Positions 49,988 to 58,758 of a DNA stretch of 64,000 nucleotides are shown piece by piece. A program made the position numbers and the translations under genes. Source of the stretch: Streptomyces sp. HM190 (lineage in GTDB: Bacteria > Actinomycetota > Actinomycetes > Streptomycetales > Streptomycetaceae); NCBI RefSeq assembly GCF_009857135.1, contig NZ_CP047318.1, positions 3,906,001 through 3,970,000 on the forward strand, written 5' to 3'. Within the stretch, counting starts at the first letter, position 1. Each line of letters begins with the position of its first letter. The notes under the pieces were generated by a model. The model made no database searches. It saw only the letters and a program-made list of their open reading frames with translations, and had not been told where the DNA came from.

Positions 49988-51469
49988 TCAGCCCGCCGAG
50001 GGGACCCGGCGCAGCCGGTAGCTGTCCCCCTCGATGCGGACGATGTCGGCGTGGTGCGCGAGCCGGTCCACCATGGCCGGGGCGGCCCCGCCGAAGATCT
50101 CGTCCCAGCGGCCGAGGGGGCGGTCGCTGGTGACGATCAGGGAGGCCCGCTCGTAGCGGTGGGCGACCAGCTGGAACAGGAGCCGGGCGGTGTCGGGGTC
50201 GAAGGGCAGGTAGCCGACCTCGTCGACGATCAGCAGGGGGCAGTCGTCCAGCGCGGACAGTTCCCCGGCGAGCCGGCCCTCGGCCCGTGCCCCGGCCAGC
50301 CGCGCGGCCCACTCCGCGGCGGTGGCGAACCGCACCTGGTTCCCCGCCCGGCAGGCCCGGACGCCGAGCCCGATCGCGAGGTGCGTCTTGCCGGTGCCGG
50401 GGGCGCCGACGAAGACGACGTTGCGCCGGTCCGCGAGGAAGTCCAGTGTCCCGAGGCGGGCCAGCAACTGCCGGTCGAAGGTGCGCGGGTGGTCCGGGTC
50501 GAAGTCCTCCAGCAGCTTGCGCGCGGGGAACCCGGCGTCCCGCACCCGGCTCTCCCCCGCCGGCTCGCTCGCCGTACCGCCCGCCATGTCGCCCGCCTCC
50601 TCGGGCGGCACGACGCGGGCGCGGCCCCGTGCGAACGCCGTCCCGTGCCGGCGGGCCTCCCGCTCGCGCGCCGCGCGCTTGTCGTCCGCCGTGGCCTGCG
50701 CCGGGATCGGCAGCGGGGCGGGGCGCAGGACCGCGACGGCGGGGAGGGACGGCCCGGTGGCCCCGTGCTCCTGGTCCCACGCCGGGCCGGCCGGGCCGTG
50801 GGCGCCACCGGGGTCGGCGGGTCCCCCGGGTGCGGGCGGGACCGGGTCGGCGGGACCGCGCGGGTCGCCGTGCGGGACGCGGTGCGCGCCGTGGCCCTTC
50901 TCCTCGCGGAGCATCGGCCCCGACATGTACGCCAGGAGCACCGCCGAGACGATGAACGCCATGTGGATCACCGTGCCCCACAGCAGCGCGTGCTGGGGGG
51001 TGTGGTGGACGTCCACGAACATCTGGAGCAGATGGACGGAGGAGATGCCGACGATGGCGGTGGCGAGCTTGACCTTCAGGACGTTGGAGTTGACGTGGGA
51101 GAGCCATTCGGGCTGGTCGCGGTGGCCCTGCAGACCGATGCGCGAGACGAAGGTCTCATAGCCGCCCACGATGGTCATGATCAGCAGGTTGGCGATCATG
51201 ACGACGTCGACCAGCTTGAGCACCGCGAGCATGACGTAGTTCTCGGTGGCGCTGCCGCCGACGCACTTGACGATTAACGTCCACAACTCGTTGAAGAACT
51301 TGTAGACGTACACCCCCTGTGCGGCGACGAGACCGAAGTACAGCGGCGCCTGGAGCCAGCGCGTGGCGAACAGGGCATAGCCGAGCGTGGTGCCCTGCGG
51401 GGAGACGGACGGGGTGACCGGGTCGGCGGACGTGGATGGCTGCACGGTCCAACATTCTTGGGGAGCCAT
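49988..51469 (-). CDS. UPF0114 membrane domain fused to an IstB-like ATPase
   Basis: A protein of about 493 residues in one uninterrupted frame. Residues 25-200 match the UPF0114/YqhA (TIGR00645) membrane family (ATRWLQAPLYFGLVAAQGVYVYKFF, four helices, HTPQHALLWGTVIHMAFIV). A Pro/Gly-rich linker (about 200-300) leads to an IstB/DnaC-type AAA+ domain: Walker A GAPGTGKTH (about 355-362), Walker B LLIVDEVGYLPFD (about 409) and sensor VTSDRPLGRW. IstB normally helps the IS21 transposase; its N-terminal segment and an IstA gene are missing here. The start is ambiguous (51469 or 51514). Confidence 0.82.
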   Translation of the reverse strand: MAPQECWTVQPSTSADPVTPSVSPQGTTLGYALFATRWLQAPLYFGLVAAQGVYVYKFFNELWTLIVKCVGGSATENYVMLAVLKLVDVVMIANLLIMTIVGGYETFVSRIGLQGHRDQPEWLSHVNSNVLKVKLATAIVGISSVHLLQMFVDVHHTPQHALLWGTVIHMAFIVSAVLLAYMSGPMLREEKGHGAHRVPHGDPRGPADPVPPAPGGPADPGGAHGPAGPAWDQEHGATGPSLPAVAVLRPAPLPIPAQATADDKRAAREREARRHGTAFARGRARVVPPEEAGDMAGGTASEPAGESRVRDAGFPARKLLEDFDPDHPRTFDRQLLARLGTLDFLADRRNVVFVGAPGTGKTHLAIGLGVRACRAGNQVRFATAAEWAARLAGARAEGRLAGELSALDDCPLLIVDEVGYLPFDPDTARLLFQLVAHRYERASLIVTSDRPLGRWDEIFGGAAPAMVDRLAHHADIVRIEGDSYRLRRVPSAG

Positions 51470-51614
51470 TGCCTCATATCTGAATTCCCTCCACTCATCG
51501 GAATGAATAGACATCCAATAAGACTGAGAGGAGGGGCCGAGGGGAACGACCCCGGCGAAAGGGCGGAACGATCAGGCACACTGGACGTTTGGCCGAAACG
51601 AAAGGGTGCCGCGC
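51470..51614. promoter_or_regulatory. Divergent promoter region of the UPF0114-IstB and XPB genes
   Basis: The 145 bases between the two divergent starts are less G+C-rich on the left (51470-51520). The XPB gene has AAAGGG 8 bases before its GTG. No confident -10 box assigned. Confidence 0.35.
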
Positions 51615-53261
51615 GTGAATGGTCCACTCATCGTCCAGTCCGACAAGACCCTGCTCCTGGAGGTCGACCACGAGCGGGCGGACGACTGTCGTCGGGCCAT
51701 CGCGCCGTTCGCCGAACTGGAGCGGGCTCCGGAGCACATCCACACCTACCGGGTGACGCCGCTGGGACTGTGGAACGCGCGGGCCGCCGGCCACGACGCG
51801 GAGCAGGTCGTGGACGCGCTGGTCGAGTTCAGCAGGTACCCGGTGCCGCACGCGCTGCTCGTCGACATCGCCGAGACGATGGACCGCTACGGCCGTCTCA
51901 CCCTGAGCAAGCACCCCGCCCACGGCCTCGTCCTCACCACCACCGACCGCCCCGTCCTGGAGGAGATCCTCCGGTCGAAGCGGATCGCCCCGCTCGTCGG
52001 CGCCCGGATCGACCCGGACACCGTGGTCGTGCACCCCTCGGAGCGGGGGCAGATCAAGCAGACGCTGCTGAAGCTGGGCTGGCCGGCCGAGGACCTCGCC
52101 GGGTACGTCGACGGCGAGGCCCACCCGATCGAGCTGCACGAGGACGGCTGGGCGCTGCGGCCCTACCAGAAGCAGGCCGTGGAGAACTTCTGGCACGGCG
52201 GCAGCGGTGTCGTCGTCCTCCCCTGCGGCGCCGGGAAGACGCTGGTGGGGGCCGGTTCGATGGCCCAGGCGAAGTCGACCACGCTGATCCTCGTCACCAA
52301 CACCGTCTCCGCCCGGCAGTGGAAGCACGAGCTGGTGAAGCGGACCTCGCTGACCGAGGACGAGATCGGCGAGTACAGCGGGACCCGCAAGGAGATCCGT
52401 CCCGTCACCATCGCGACGTACCAGGTGCTGACGACGCGGCGGAAGGGTGTCTACCCGCACCTGGAGCTGTTCGACTCCCGTGACTGGGGCCTCATCGTCT
52501 ACGACGAGGTGCATCTGCTGCCCGCGCCCGTCTTCAAGTTCACCGCGGACCTCCAGGCGCGGCGGCGGCTCGGGCTGACGGCGACGCTCGTGCGTGAGGA
52601 CGGCCGGGAGTCGGACGTGTTCTCCCTGATCGGGCCGAAGCGGTTCGACGCGCCCTGGAAGGAGATCGAGGCGCAGGGCTACATCGCGCCCGCCGACTGT
52701 GTCGAGGTCCGGGTGAACCTCACCGACGCCGAGCGGCTCGCCTACGCCACCGCCGAGCAGGAGGAGAAGTACCGCTTCTGCTCCACGACCGCGACCAAGC
52801 GCCGGGTGACCGAGGCGATCGTCCGCCGGTTCGCGGGGCAGCAGATCCTCGTCATCGGCCAGTACATCGACCAGCTCGACGAGTTGGGCGCCCACCTGGA
52901 CGCTCCGGTGATCAAGGGCGAGACGTCGAACGCGCAGCGCGAGAAGCTGTTCGACGCGTTCCGTGAGGGCGAGATCAACGTCCTGGTCGTCTCCAAGGTC
53001 GCCAACTTCTCCATCGACCTGCCGGAGGCGACCGTCGCCATCCAGGTGTCCGGCACCTTCGGCTCCCGCCAGGAGGAGGCCCAGCGGCTGGGCCGGGTCC
53101 TGCGGCCCAAGGCCGACGGCCACCAGGCGCACTTCTACTCCGTCGTCGCCCGCGACACCATCGACCAGGACTTCGCCGCCCACCGGCAGCGCTTCCTCGC
53201 CGAACAGGGCTACGCCTACCGGATCATGGACGCGGACGAGATCCTGGCGGACGACGCCTGA
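51615..53261 (+). CDS. XPB-type DNA helicase
   Basis: A 548-residue superfamily 2 helicase of the bacterial XPB (Rad25) type. An N-terminal XPB-like domain (about 1-175) is followed by motif I LPCGAGKTLVG (about 203), motif II YDEVHLLPAP (about 296), motif III LTATLVREDGRE, the RED-like loop of XPB, and motif VI EAQRLGRVLRPK. Mycobacterial XPB unwinds DNA 3' to 5' with ATP. GTG at 51615 is chosen for the spacing to AAAGGG; a GTG nine bases upstream (51606) is also possible. Confidence 0.93.
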   Translation: MNGPLIVQSDKTLLLEVDHERADDCRRAIAPFAELERAPEHIHTYRVTPLGLWNARAAGHDAEQVVDALVEFSRYPVPHALLVDIAETMDRYGRLTLSKHPAHGLVLTTTDRPVLEEILRSKRIAPLVGARIDPDTVVVHPSERGQIKQTLLKLGWPAEDLAGYVDGEAHPIELHEDGWALRPYQKQAVENFWHGGSGVVVLPCGAGKTLVGAGSMAQAKSTTLILVTNTVSARQWKHELVKRTSLTEDEIGEYSGTRKEIRPVTIATYQVLTTRRKGVYPHLELFDSRDWGLIVYDEVHLLPAPVFKFTADLQARRRLGLTATLVREDGRESDVFSLIGPKRFDAPWKEIEAQGYIAPADCVEVRVNLTDAERLAYATAEQEEKYRFCSTTATKRRVTEAIVRRFAGQQILVIGQYIDQLDELGAHLDAPVIKGETSNAQREKLFDAFREGEINVLVVSKVANFSIDLPEATVAIQVSGTFGSRQEEAQRLGRVLRPKADGHQAHFYSVVARDTIDQDFAAHRQRFLAEQGYAYRIMDADEILADDA

Positions 53262-53607
53262 GCTGCGGCCACCTGAGCCGAGGCCGCCCGCCCCTCGGGG
53301 GTGAGGCGTGCCCGGAGCCCGGGGGGGCCGGCTCCGGCCACGCCGGGGGGAGGGATGGTTCCGGGGCGCGTGGAGCGCCGTGGTGGCCGACGCCGCGGGG
53401 TGCTGCCCGGAGTGCGGGGACGGACAGCGGACGCCGGGCGCGCCGGGCCGGAGTGGAGCAAGAGGACGGAGAGGACGCAGAGGGCGGGAGGGACCGGGAG
53501 GGCGCAGAGGGCGGGCTCGAAGCGGGCTCTCGGAGTCGGAGCGGGGCAGGCGGGCCCTGGCTCCGACGCGTGGGGTCGGGGCCTGTCCCGTGGGCGTCGG
53601 GGGCGCG
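53262..53607. other. Purine-rich intergenic region
   Basis: About 346 bases between the XPB gene and a small minus-strand gene. It begins with a terminator and continues with G/A-rich sequence where GCAGAGGGCGGG is repeated (around 53477 and 53505). I see no gene. Confidence 0.5.
53312..53337 (+). terminator. Terminator of the XPB helicase gene
   Basis: CCGGAGCC and GGCTCCGG form an 8-bp stem with a 10-base G-rich loop, about 50 bases after the stop codon. Confidence 0.65.
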
Positions 53608-53808
53608 TCAGGTGGGGCGGCGTATGCCCGCTTCTTCCGCGTACTCCCCGAGCACGATCACGCCGAAGGCGGCGCCCACGAAGACCTTGACGGCCCGGAG
53701 GGCGTCCGCGAAGCGGTGGCGGGGGTGACGGTCGTCGAGGCCGGTCGCACCGTGAGGCGGACCGGGCCGGCCGGCTGCCGAGGCTGGGTGGAAGGTCGCT
53801 GCACTCAT
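53608..53808 (-). CDS. Small conserved hypothetical protein
   Basis: A 66-residue product beginning MSAATFHPASAAGRPGPPHG and ending with HRFADALRAVKVFVGAAFGV then IVLGEYAEEAGIRR. The N-terminal half is polar and probably disordered, the C-terminal half an amphipathic to hydrophobic helix. GGA precedes the ATG weakly. Codon bias fits a real gene. I recognise it only as a short protein conserved in streptomycetes; function unknown. Confidence 0.6.
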   Translation of the reverse strand: MSAATFHPASAAGRPGPPHGATGLDDRHPRHRFADALRAVKVFVGAAFGVIVLGEYAEEAGIRRPT

Positions 53809-54172
53809 GTATCCATGGTGGAACGTCCGCCTGTGGATGGCGTCGGTCTGTGGATTGAACCGGCTGAGCATTCCCCTCACCCTCAGGTCGTGCCGCCCCC
53901 TGGTACCCGCGGCGTACCCACCCCCTAGGGGTACGGCGACAGGACCCCGGCGCCCCGTGAGGTCGTGAAGTACCGCGGCCGGACACCCGCTCTTGGGGAG
54001 GTACGGGCGGGCGGACCGAAATCCGTTGGCCCTCTCCCCCTCGTCTCGCCTACACTCTCCGCCCTTGCCCGCCTCCCGCTCGTGGAGCGCCGCCGCCCGG
54101 ACGGAAACCGGTCGGCTCACCCCACCCCACCACCGGATCCCGTGGATCCCGTAGGCCCTCGGAGGCACTTCC
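53809..54172. other. Intergenic region before the HelD gene
   Basis: About 364 bases. It includes an imperfect inverted repeat GTACCC-N8-GGGTAC near 53920 and a plausible -10 box TACACT around 54051, about 120 bases before the helicase start. I looked for the rifamycin-associated palindrome that precedes helR and do not see it. Confidence 0.4.
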
Positions 54173-56221
54173 TTGTCCGCGCCCGCCGACGGAGACGTCA
54201 ACCCCCTCACCCGCGAACGCGACCATCTGGCCGCCTCCCGCTCCGCGCTGCGCGCCATGCGGGAGGACGTGGAGTCGCTGGACATCCGGGACGTGACCGC
54301 GAACTGGGTGAACGCGGAGGTGCTCGCGCGCCAGATCGACGACCGGATCAAGGCCCTCGCCGACCTGAGCGACACCCCGCTCTTCTTCGGCCGCCTCGAC
54401 TACCTGCACGCCCCCGGCGCCGACCGGGCGGAGGGTGCCGAGGGGGAGAGGTTCTACATCGGGCGCCGGCACGTGCACGACGCGGACGGCGACCCGATGG
54501 TGATCGACTGGCGCGCCCCCGTGTCGCAGCCGTTCTACCGGGCGTCCAAGAAGGACCCGATGGACGTCGGGCTGCGCCGCCGCTTCGGCTACACCGGCGG
54601 CGACCTCACCGCGTACGAGGACGAGCACCTCTCCGACCCCGCCGAGGCGGCCGCCACCAGCAGGCTGCTCCAGCAGGAGATCGAGCGCCCCCGCGTGGGC
54701 CCGATGCGGGACATCGTCGCCACGATCCAGCCCGAACAGGACGAGATCGTCCGCTCGGACCTGTCCGGCAGCCTCTGCGTCCAGGGCGGCCCCGGCACCG
54801 GAAAGACCGCCGTCGGCCTGCACCGGGTCGCCTACCTCCTGTACGCCCACCGTGAGCGTCTCTCCCGCACCGGCACCCTCGTCATCGGACCGAACCGCTC
54901 CTTCCTGCACTACATCGAGCAGGTGCTCCCGGCGCTGGGCGAGCTGGAGGTCAAGCAGGCCACCGTCGACGACCTGGTGGCCCACGTGGAGGTGCGGGGG
55001 ACGGACGAGGCGGCCGCCGCCGTCGTCAAGGGCGACGCCCGGATGGCCGAGGTGCTCCGCCGTGCCGTCCGCTCGCACGTCACCCTGCCCACGGAGCCCG
55101 TCGTGGTCGTACGGGGGTCGCGCCGCTGGCGTGTCCCGGCGTACGAACTGGAGGCCATCGTCAAGGAGTTGCTGGACCGGGACATCCGCTACGGCGCCGC
55201 CCGCGACGCCCTGCCGCAGCGGATCGCGCACGCGGTGCTGGTGCAGATGGAACGGTCCGGTGAGGCGCCCGACGACCGGGTGCAGGACGCGGTGGCCCGC
55301 AACACCGCCGTGAAGGCGGCCGTGAAGGCGATCTGGCCGCCCGTCGACCCGGCCAGGCTGGTCCTGCGGCTGCTCACCGACGCCGACTTCCTCGCCGAGC
55401 ACGCCGAGGGCGTCCTCACCGACGACGAGCAGAAGACGATCCTGTGGGCGAAGCCGGCGCGGAGCGTGAAGTCCGCCAAGTGGTCCGCCGCCGACGCCGT
55501 GCTGATCGACGAGGCCACCGACCTGGTGCAGCGCACGCACTCCCTCGGCCATGTCGTCCTCGACGAGGCGCAGGACCTGTCCCCCATGCAGTACCGGGCG
55601 GTCGGCCGCCGCTGCACCACCGGCTCGGCGACCGTCCTCGGCGACCTCGCGCAGGGCACCACCCCGTGGGCGACCCGGAGCTGGCAGGAGGCCCTGGCCC
55701 ACCTGGGCAAGGCCGAGGCGCACATCGAGGAGCTGACCGCCGGTTTCCGGGTGCCGACCGACGTCATCACCTACGCCTCCCGGCTGCTGCCCCACATCGC
55801 GCCCGGTCTGACGCCGGTGGCCTCCGTCCGGGAGAACCCCGGCTTCTTCGACGTGCGGCCCGTCGGGGACGACGCACGGGTGGTCGCCGCCTGCGAGGAA
55901 CTGCTGCGCAACGAGGGGTCGGTCGGTCTGATCGCCGCCGACGCGCGCGTCCCCGCGCTGGCCGAGGCGCTCACCGCGGCGGGGATCGGCTATCTCGCAC
56001 CGGGTGAGGAGACGACGTACGAGACGCGCCTCACCCTCGTGCCGGCGTCGCTCGCGAAGGGCCTGGAGTACGACTACGTGGTGCTGGACGAGCCGCGGGC
56101 GGTGGTCGACGGCGAGCCCGACGAGCGGACCGGGCTGCGGCGCCTGTACGTGGCGCTCACCCGCGCGGTGTCGGGTCTGATCGTGACGCACGCGGCCCCG
56201 CTGCCGCCGCAGCTGGCCTGA
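54173..56221 (+). CDS. HelD-type RNA polymerase-associated helicase
   Basis: A 682-residue superfamily 1 helicase of the HelD/HelR group, which strips stalled or drug-bound RNA polymerase from DNA. An N-terminal arm with a coiled coil (LTRERDHLAASRSALRAMREDVESLD) is followed by FYIGRRHVHDADGDPMVIDWRAPVSQPFY, a hallmark of HelD. Walker A is GGPGTGKTAVG (about 204-214), Walker B VVLDEAQDLSPMQ, and motif VI RLYVALTRAV. The start is a TTG with GGAGG 8 bases before it. Whether it is the housekeeping HelD or the rifampicin-resistance HelR cannot be told from sequence alone. Confidence 0.9.
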   Translation: MSAPADGDVNPLTRERDHLAASRSALRAMREDVESLDIRDVTANWVNAEVLARQIDDRIKALADLSDTPLFFGRLDYLHAPGADRAEGAEGERFYIGRRHVHDADGDPMVIDWRAPVSQPFYRASKKDPMDVGLRRRFGYTGGDLTAYEDEHLSDPAEAAATSRLLQQEIERPRVGPMRDIVATIQPEQDEIVRSDLSGSLCVQGGPGTGKTAVGLHRVAYLLYAHRERLSRTGTLVIGPNRSFLHYIEQVLPALGELEVKQATVDDLVAHVEVRGTDEAAAAVVKGDARMAEVLRRAVRSHVTLPTEPVVVVRGSRRWRVPAYELEAIVKELLDRDIRYGAARDALPQRIAHAVLVQMERSGEAPDDRVQDAVARNTAVKAAVKAIWPPVDPARLVLRLLTDADFLAEHAEGVLTDDEQKTILWAKPARSVKSAKWSAADAVLIDEATDLVQRTHSLGHVVLDEAQDLSPMQYRAVGRRCTTGSATVLGDLAQGTTPWATRSWQEALAHLGKAEAHIEELTAGFRVPTDVITYASRLLPHIAPGLTPVASVRENPGFFDVRPVGDDARVVAACEELLRNEGSVGLIAADARVPALAEALTAAGIGYLAPGEETTYETRLTLVPASLAKGLEYDYVVLDEPRAVVDGEPDERTGLRRLYVALTRAVSGLIVTHAAPLPPQLA

Positions 56222-56238
56222 TCCCCGCCCCGGGACAT

Positions 56239-56278
56239 GGGGCGGTCCCCGGCGACCGAGGTCACCGGGGGCCGCTCC
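56239..56278. terminator. Bidirectional terminator
   Basis: GGGGCGGTCCCCGG and CCGGGGGCCGCTCC pair with one imperfect position around a 12-base loop, between the convergent helicase and peptidase genes. Confidence 0.65.
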
Positions 56279-56290
56279 ACGCGCGCCGGC

Positions 56291-57535
56291 CTACTTGAAC
56301 TTGTTGCTGGTGGCCAGGTAGACCTCCTTGGCGTTCTTCCCCAGCCGCGGGCCGGTGATGAACGAGGAGCGGTCGCTCAGCGAGTTGTTGGAGACCAGGT
56401 AGGTACGGCCGTTGTGGATCATGAACCAGGGGCCGCCGGAGGCGCCGCCGTTCATGGTGCAGCCGACCATGTACTGGGCCGGGTAGTCGCTCGGGTAGCT
56501 GTGGCCGAGGACGAAACGCTTGGTCGCGCCCTGGCAGTGGTACATCTTCGAGCCGTCGTACGGGGCCTCGGCCGGGTAGCCGCGCACCTTCATGTTCTTG
56601 ACCTTGTTGGCGGCCGGGGCGTCGAACCACACCGGGAGCGCCGAACCGACGCGCTCTTCCAGCGACTTGGCGCCCTTCTCCGGCTTCACGTGCAGCACGG
56701 CGTAGTCGTACGCGGCGGCCACGGTGCCCTGGCTGGCACTGCCGCCCTTGATCCAGGAGCCGGAGGTGGTGGCCCAGTCGGCCCAGAACAGGCCGTACGG
56801 GGAGACGTTGCTCGCTCGGTAGTTGGCGGAGGCCTGGCTGATGTTCAGCTTGGCGGTGTTGTTGAAGGACGGGACGAAGGCGATGTTGCGGTACCAGCCG
56901 CCGCCCTTGCCCGCGTGGACGCAGTGCCCGGCGGTCCACACGAGGTTGGACTTGCCGGGGTGGGCCGGGTCCTTCACCACGGCCGCCGAACAGACGCTGG
57001 ACCCCTGGGGGGTGGTGAAGAAGAGCTTGCCGACGGGGGCGGCGTTCTTGTGGTAGGTCGCCTTGACCTTGGAGGCGTTCTGCCGCTTCACCGAGCCGTC
57101 GGGCAGCCAGACCTTGGTGGTCTTGCCCGACCCCTTGGAGACGTTGCCGGCGTCGGCGATCTCCGGCAGCCGCGTCGGCATCTGGGCCCTGGCCTCGGCG
57201 ATGCGCTCGGGGGTCCAGAAGTTCTCGATGTAGGGGTTGGCGAAGTCCTCCGCCTTGGAGGCCCAGTCGTCGAAGTCCTGCCAGCCGCCGCTCTTCCACT
57301 TCTGCAGCGCGTCACCGGAGAGTTCGGTGGGCACGCCCTCGGGCAGCTTGAAGCCGCCGATGGTCGTGTCGCCCCCGCCCTCGTCTTCGCCGGTGTCGAC
57401 GTCCGCCCGGGCGGTCGACCCGCCCGAGGACTTCGCCCCGGCCTCGTCGGACTTGCTGCACGCGGTGGTGGTGACCATGACCGCGGCGATCACGGCGGCG
57501 GCGGCCGTGAGACCGCGGCGACGTATGAATGGCAT
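56291..57535 (-). CDS. Trypsin-like serine protease lipoprotein
   Basis: A 414-residue exported protease. Start at 57535 gives MPFIRRRGLTAAAAVIAAV with lipobox VTTTACS, so the mature protein is lipid-anchored. A spacer rich in Gly/Asp follows. The chymotrypsin-fold triad is His in VWTAGHCVH (about 199), Asp in AAYDYAVLHV (about 276) and Ser in NGGASGGPWF (about 365). GGGGGAA precedes the ATG. It should cleave proteins at the cell surface; target unknown. A perfect palindrome lies 148 bases upstream. Confidence 0.9.
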   Translation of the reverse strand: MPFIRRRGLTAAAAVIAAVMVTTTACSKSDEAGAKSSGGSTARADVDTGEDEGGGDTTIGGFKLPEGVPTELSGDALQKWKSGGWQDFDDWASKAEDFANPYIENFWTPERIAEARAQMPTRLPEIADAGNVSKGSGKTTKVWLPDGSVKRQNASKVKATYHKNAAPVGKLFFTTPQGSSVCSAAVVKDPAHPGKSNLVWTAGHCVHAGKGGGWYRNIAFVPSFNNTAKLNISQASANYRASNVSPYGLFWADWATTSGSWIKGGSASQGTVAAAYDYAVLHVKPEKGAKSLEERVGSALPVWFDAPAANKVKNMKVRGYPAEAPYDGSKMYHCQGATKRFVLGHSYPSDYPAQYMVGCTMNGGASGGPWFMIHNGRTYLVSNNSLSDRSSFITGPRLGKNAKEVYLATSNKFK

Positions 57536-57972
57536 GGAGCCGTTCCCCCTGTGACTGAAACTTGTCATGCCCCGGCTTGGCCGGGACGGACCCCACTATG
57601 CATGCGGGACAGGGCCGGGGTGATCGCCGGGACGGCTCCCGCGGCGACTTCGCACACAACAACTACGTGGCGGATATCGATCCGTGATGTGACATCACGC
57701 CGCCCGGCGCCGCCCCTCACCCACCCCGTCCGCCTGGCCCGCCTCGCCCACCCCACCCATCTCGTCCGCCCACTTCGTCCGCCCGACCCGCACGGCCCGG
57801 ACAACTCACAGGGTCTTCACAGCCTTTGATTCTTCATCACTCCGACACCTCCGGCCCCTTGTGCACTACCGGCCAGTAGCGCCAATCTGACCTGCGCATG
57901 CCATCCCCCGCTCGGCGTGCCCCACCCCGGCCCCCGGGCGTGCCCCGCGCCGCGGTCCATCAGGAGGTCGCA
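57536..57972. other. Divergent intergenic region protease/NPP1
   Basis: About 437 bases between the protease (-) and NPP1 (+) genes. It contains the 17-bp palindrome at 57683-57699, a CCCGGC-TTG-GCCGGG hairpin near 57572, and a long C/T-rich stretch (57700-57790) with repeated CCCGCC/CCACCC words. Promoters of both genes should lie here. No additional gene seen. Confidence 0.5.
57683..57699. promoter_or_regulatory. 17-bp perfect palindrome, operator candidate
   Basis: CGTGATGT-G-ACATCACG is a perfect palindrome around one central base in the protease/NPP1 divergent region. It resembles a GntR- or TetR-type operator; no regulator is adjacent. Confidence 0.55.
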
Positions 57973-58758
57973 GTGAAGACAACCCCCCGCTCCGGCAGGT
58001 CCCGTCGTCTGAAGAGATCCGTGCTCACCGTCGGCGGCGCCCTCGCCCTGGTCGTCGGCGTGGCCGGCAGCGCGTACGCGGCCCCGCCCGGAGCCCTGCC
58101 CGCCAACGCGGAGGCCCTGGAGAGGACCTGGCAGCCCGCCTACGACTACGACACCGACGGCTGCTACTCGACCCCGGCGATCGGCCCGGACGGCACGGTC
58201 AACGGCGGCCTCAAGCCCACCGGCGCGCTCAACGGCAGCTGCCGGGACGCGTCCGACCTGGACAACACCAACGGCTACGCGCGCTCCAAGTGCAACAACG
58301 GCTGGTGCGCGATCCTGTACGACCTCTACTTCGAGAAGGACCAGGCGGTGGCCGGCAGCAGCATCGGTGGCCACCGCCACGACTGGGAGCACGTGGCCGT
58401 CTGGGTGCAGAACGGCACCGCCCAGTACGTGTCGACGTCCGCGCACGGTGGTTTCAGCGTGCACCCGGCGTCGGCGGTCCGCTGGGACGGCACCCACGCC
58501 AAGATCGTCTACCACAAGGACGGCATCCGCACGCACTGCTTCCGCCTCGCGGGCTCGGGCGACGAACCGCCGGAGAACCACAAGGGCACCTGGCAGTACC
58601 CGCCGCTCGTCGGCTGGAACGGCTACCCGGCGGGCGTCCGCGAGAAGCTCGTCGCCCACGACTTCGGCAGCGCCAACTTCGGCCTGAAGGACGGCAGTTT
58701 CGAGTCGAACCTGGAGAAGGCGAAGCCGGCGGGCATCGCCTTCGACCCGTACGCGTAG
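57973..58758 (+). CDS. NPP1 (necrosis-inducing-like) secreted protein
   Basis: A 261-residue secreted protein. GTG at 57973 is 5 bases after AGGAGG. The signal peptide (RSVLTVGGALALVVGVAGSA) ends near SAYA. The NPP1 heptapeptide region reads GHRHDWEHVAVWV (about 133-145), including the metal-binding His, Asp and Glu; two cysteine pairs flank it (DTDGCYS, GSCRD, KCNNGWCA). NLP proteins of plant pathogens permeabilise eukaryotic membranes; in saprophytic streptomycetes the role is unknown. The last codons and the stop lie in a 29-bp tandem duplication. Confidence 0.92.
   Translation: MKTTPRSGRSRRLKRSVLTVGGALALVVGVAGSAYAAPPGALPANAEALERTWQPAYDYDTDGCYSTPAIGPDGTVNGGLKPTGALNGSCRDASDLDNTNGYARSKCNNGWCAILYDLYFEKDQAVAGSSIGGHRHDWEHVAVWVQNGTAQYVSTSAHGGFSVHPASAVRWDGTHAKIVYHKDGIRTHCFRLAGSGDEPPENHKGTWQYPPLVGWNGYPAGVREKLVAHDFGSANFGLKDGSFESNLEKAKPAGIAFDPYA

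Noticed and set aside
49988..51469. Complete IS21-type insertion sequence around the IstB domain
   Set aside because: No IstA transposase, no terminal inverted repeats and no separate IstB start are visible.
53830..53862. DnaA-box cluster (TGTGGAT words)
   Set aside because: Only two partial matches (around 53831 and 53850) occur, with no replication genes nearby.
53809..54172. Rifamycin-associated element before the HelD gene
   Set aside because: I looked for a matching long palindrome and found only an unrelated GTACCC/GGGTAC repeat.
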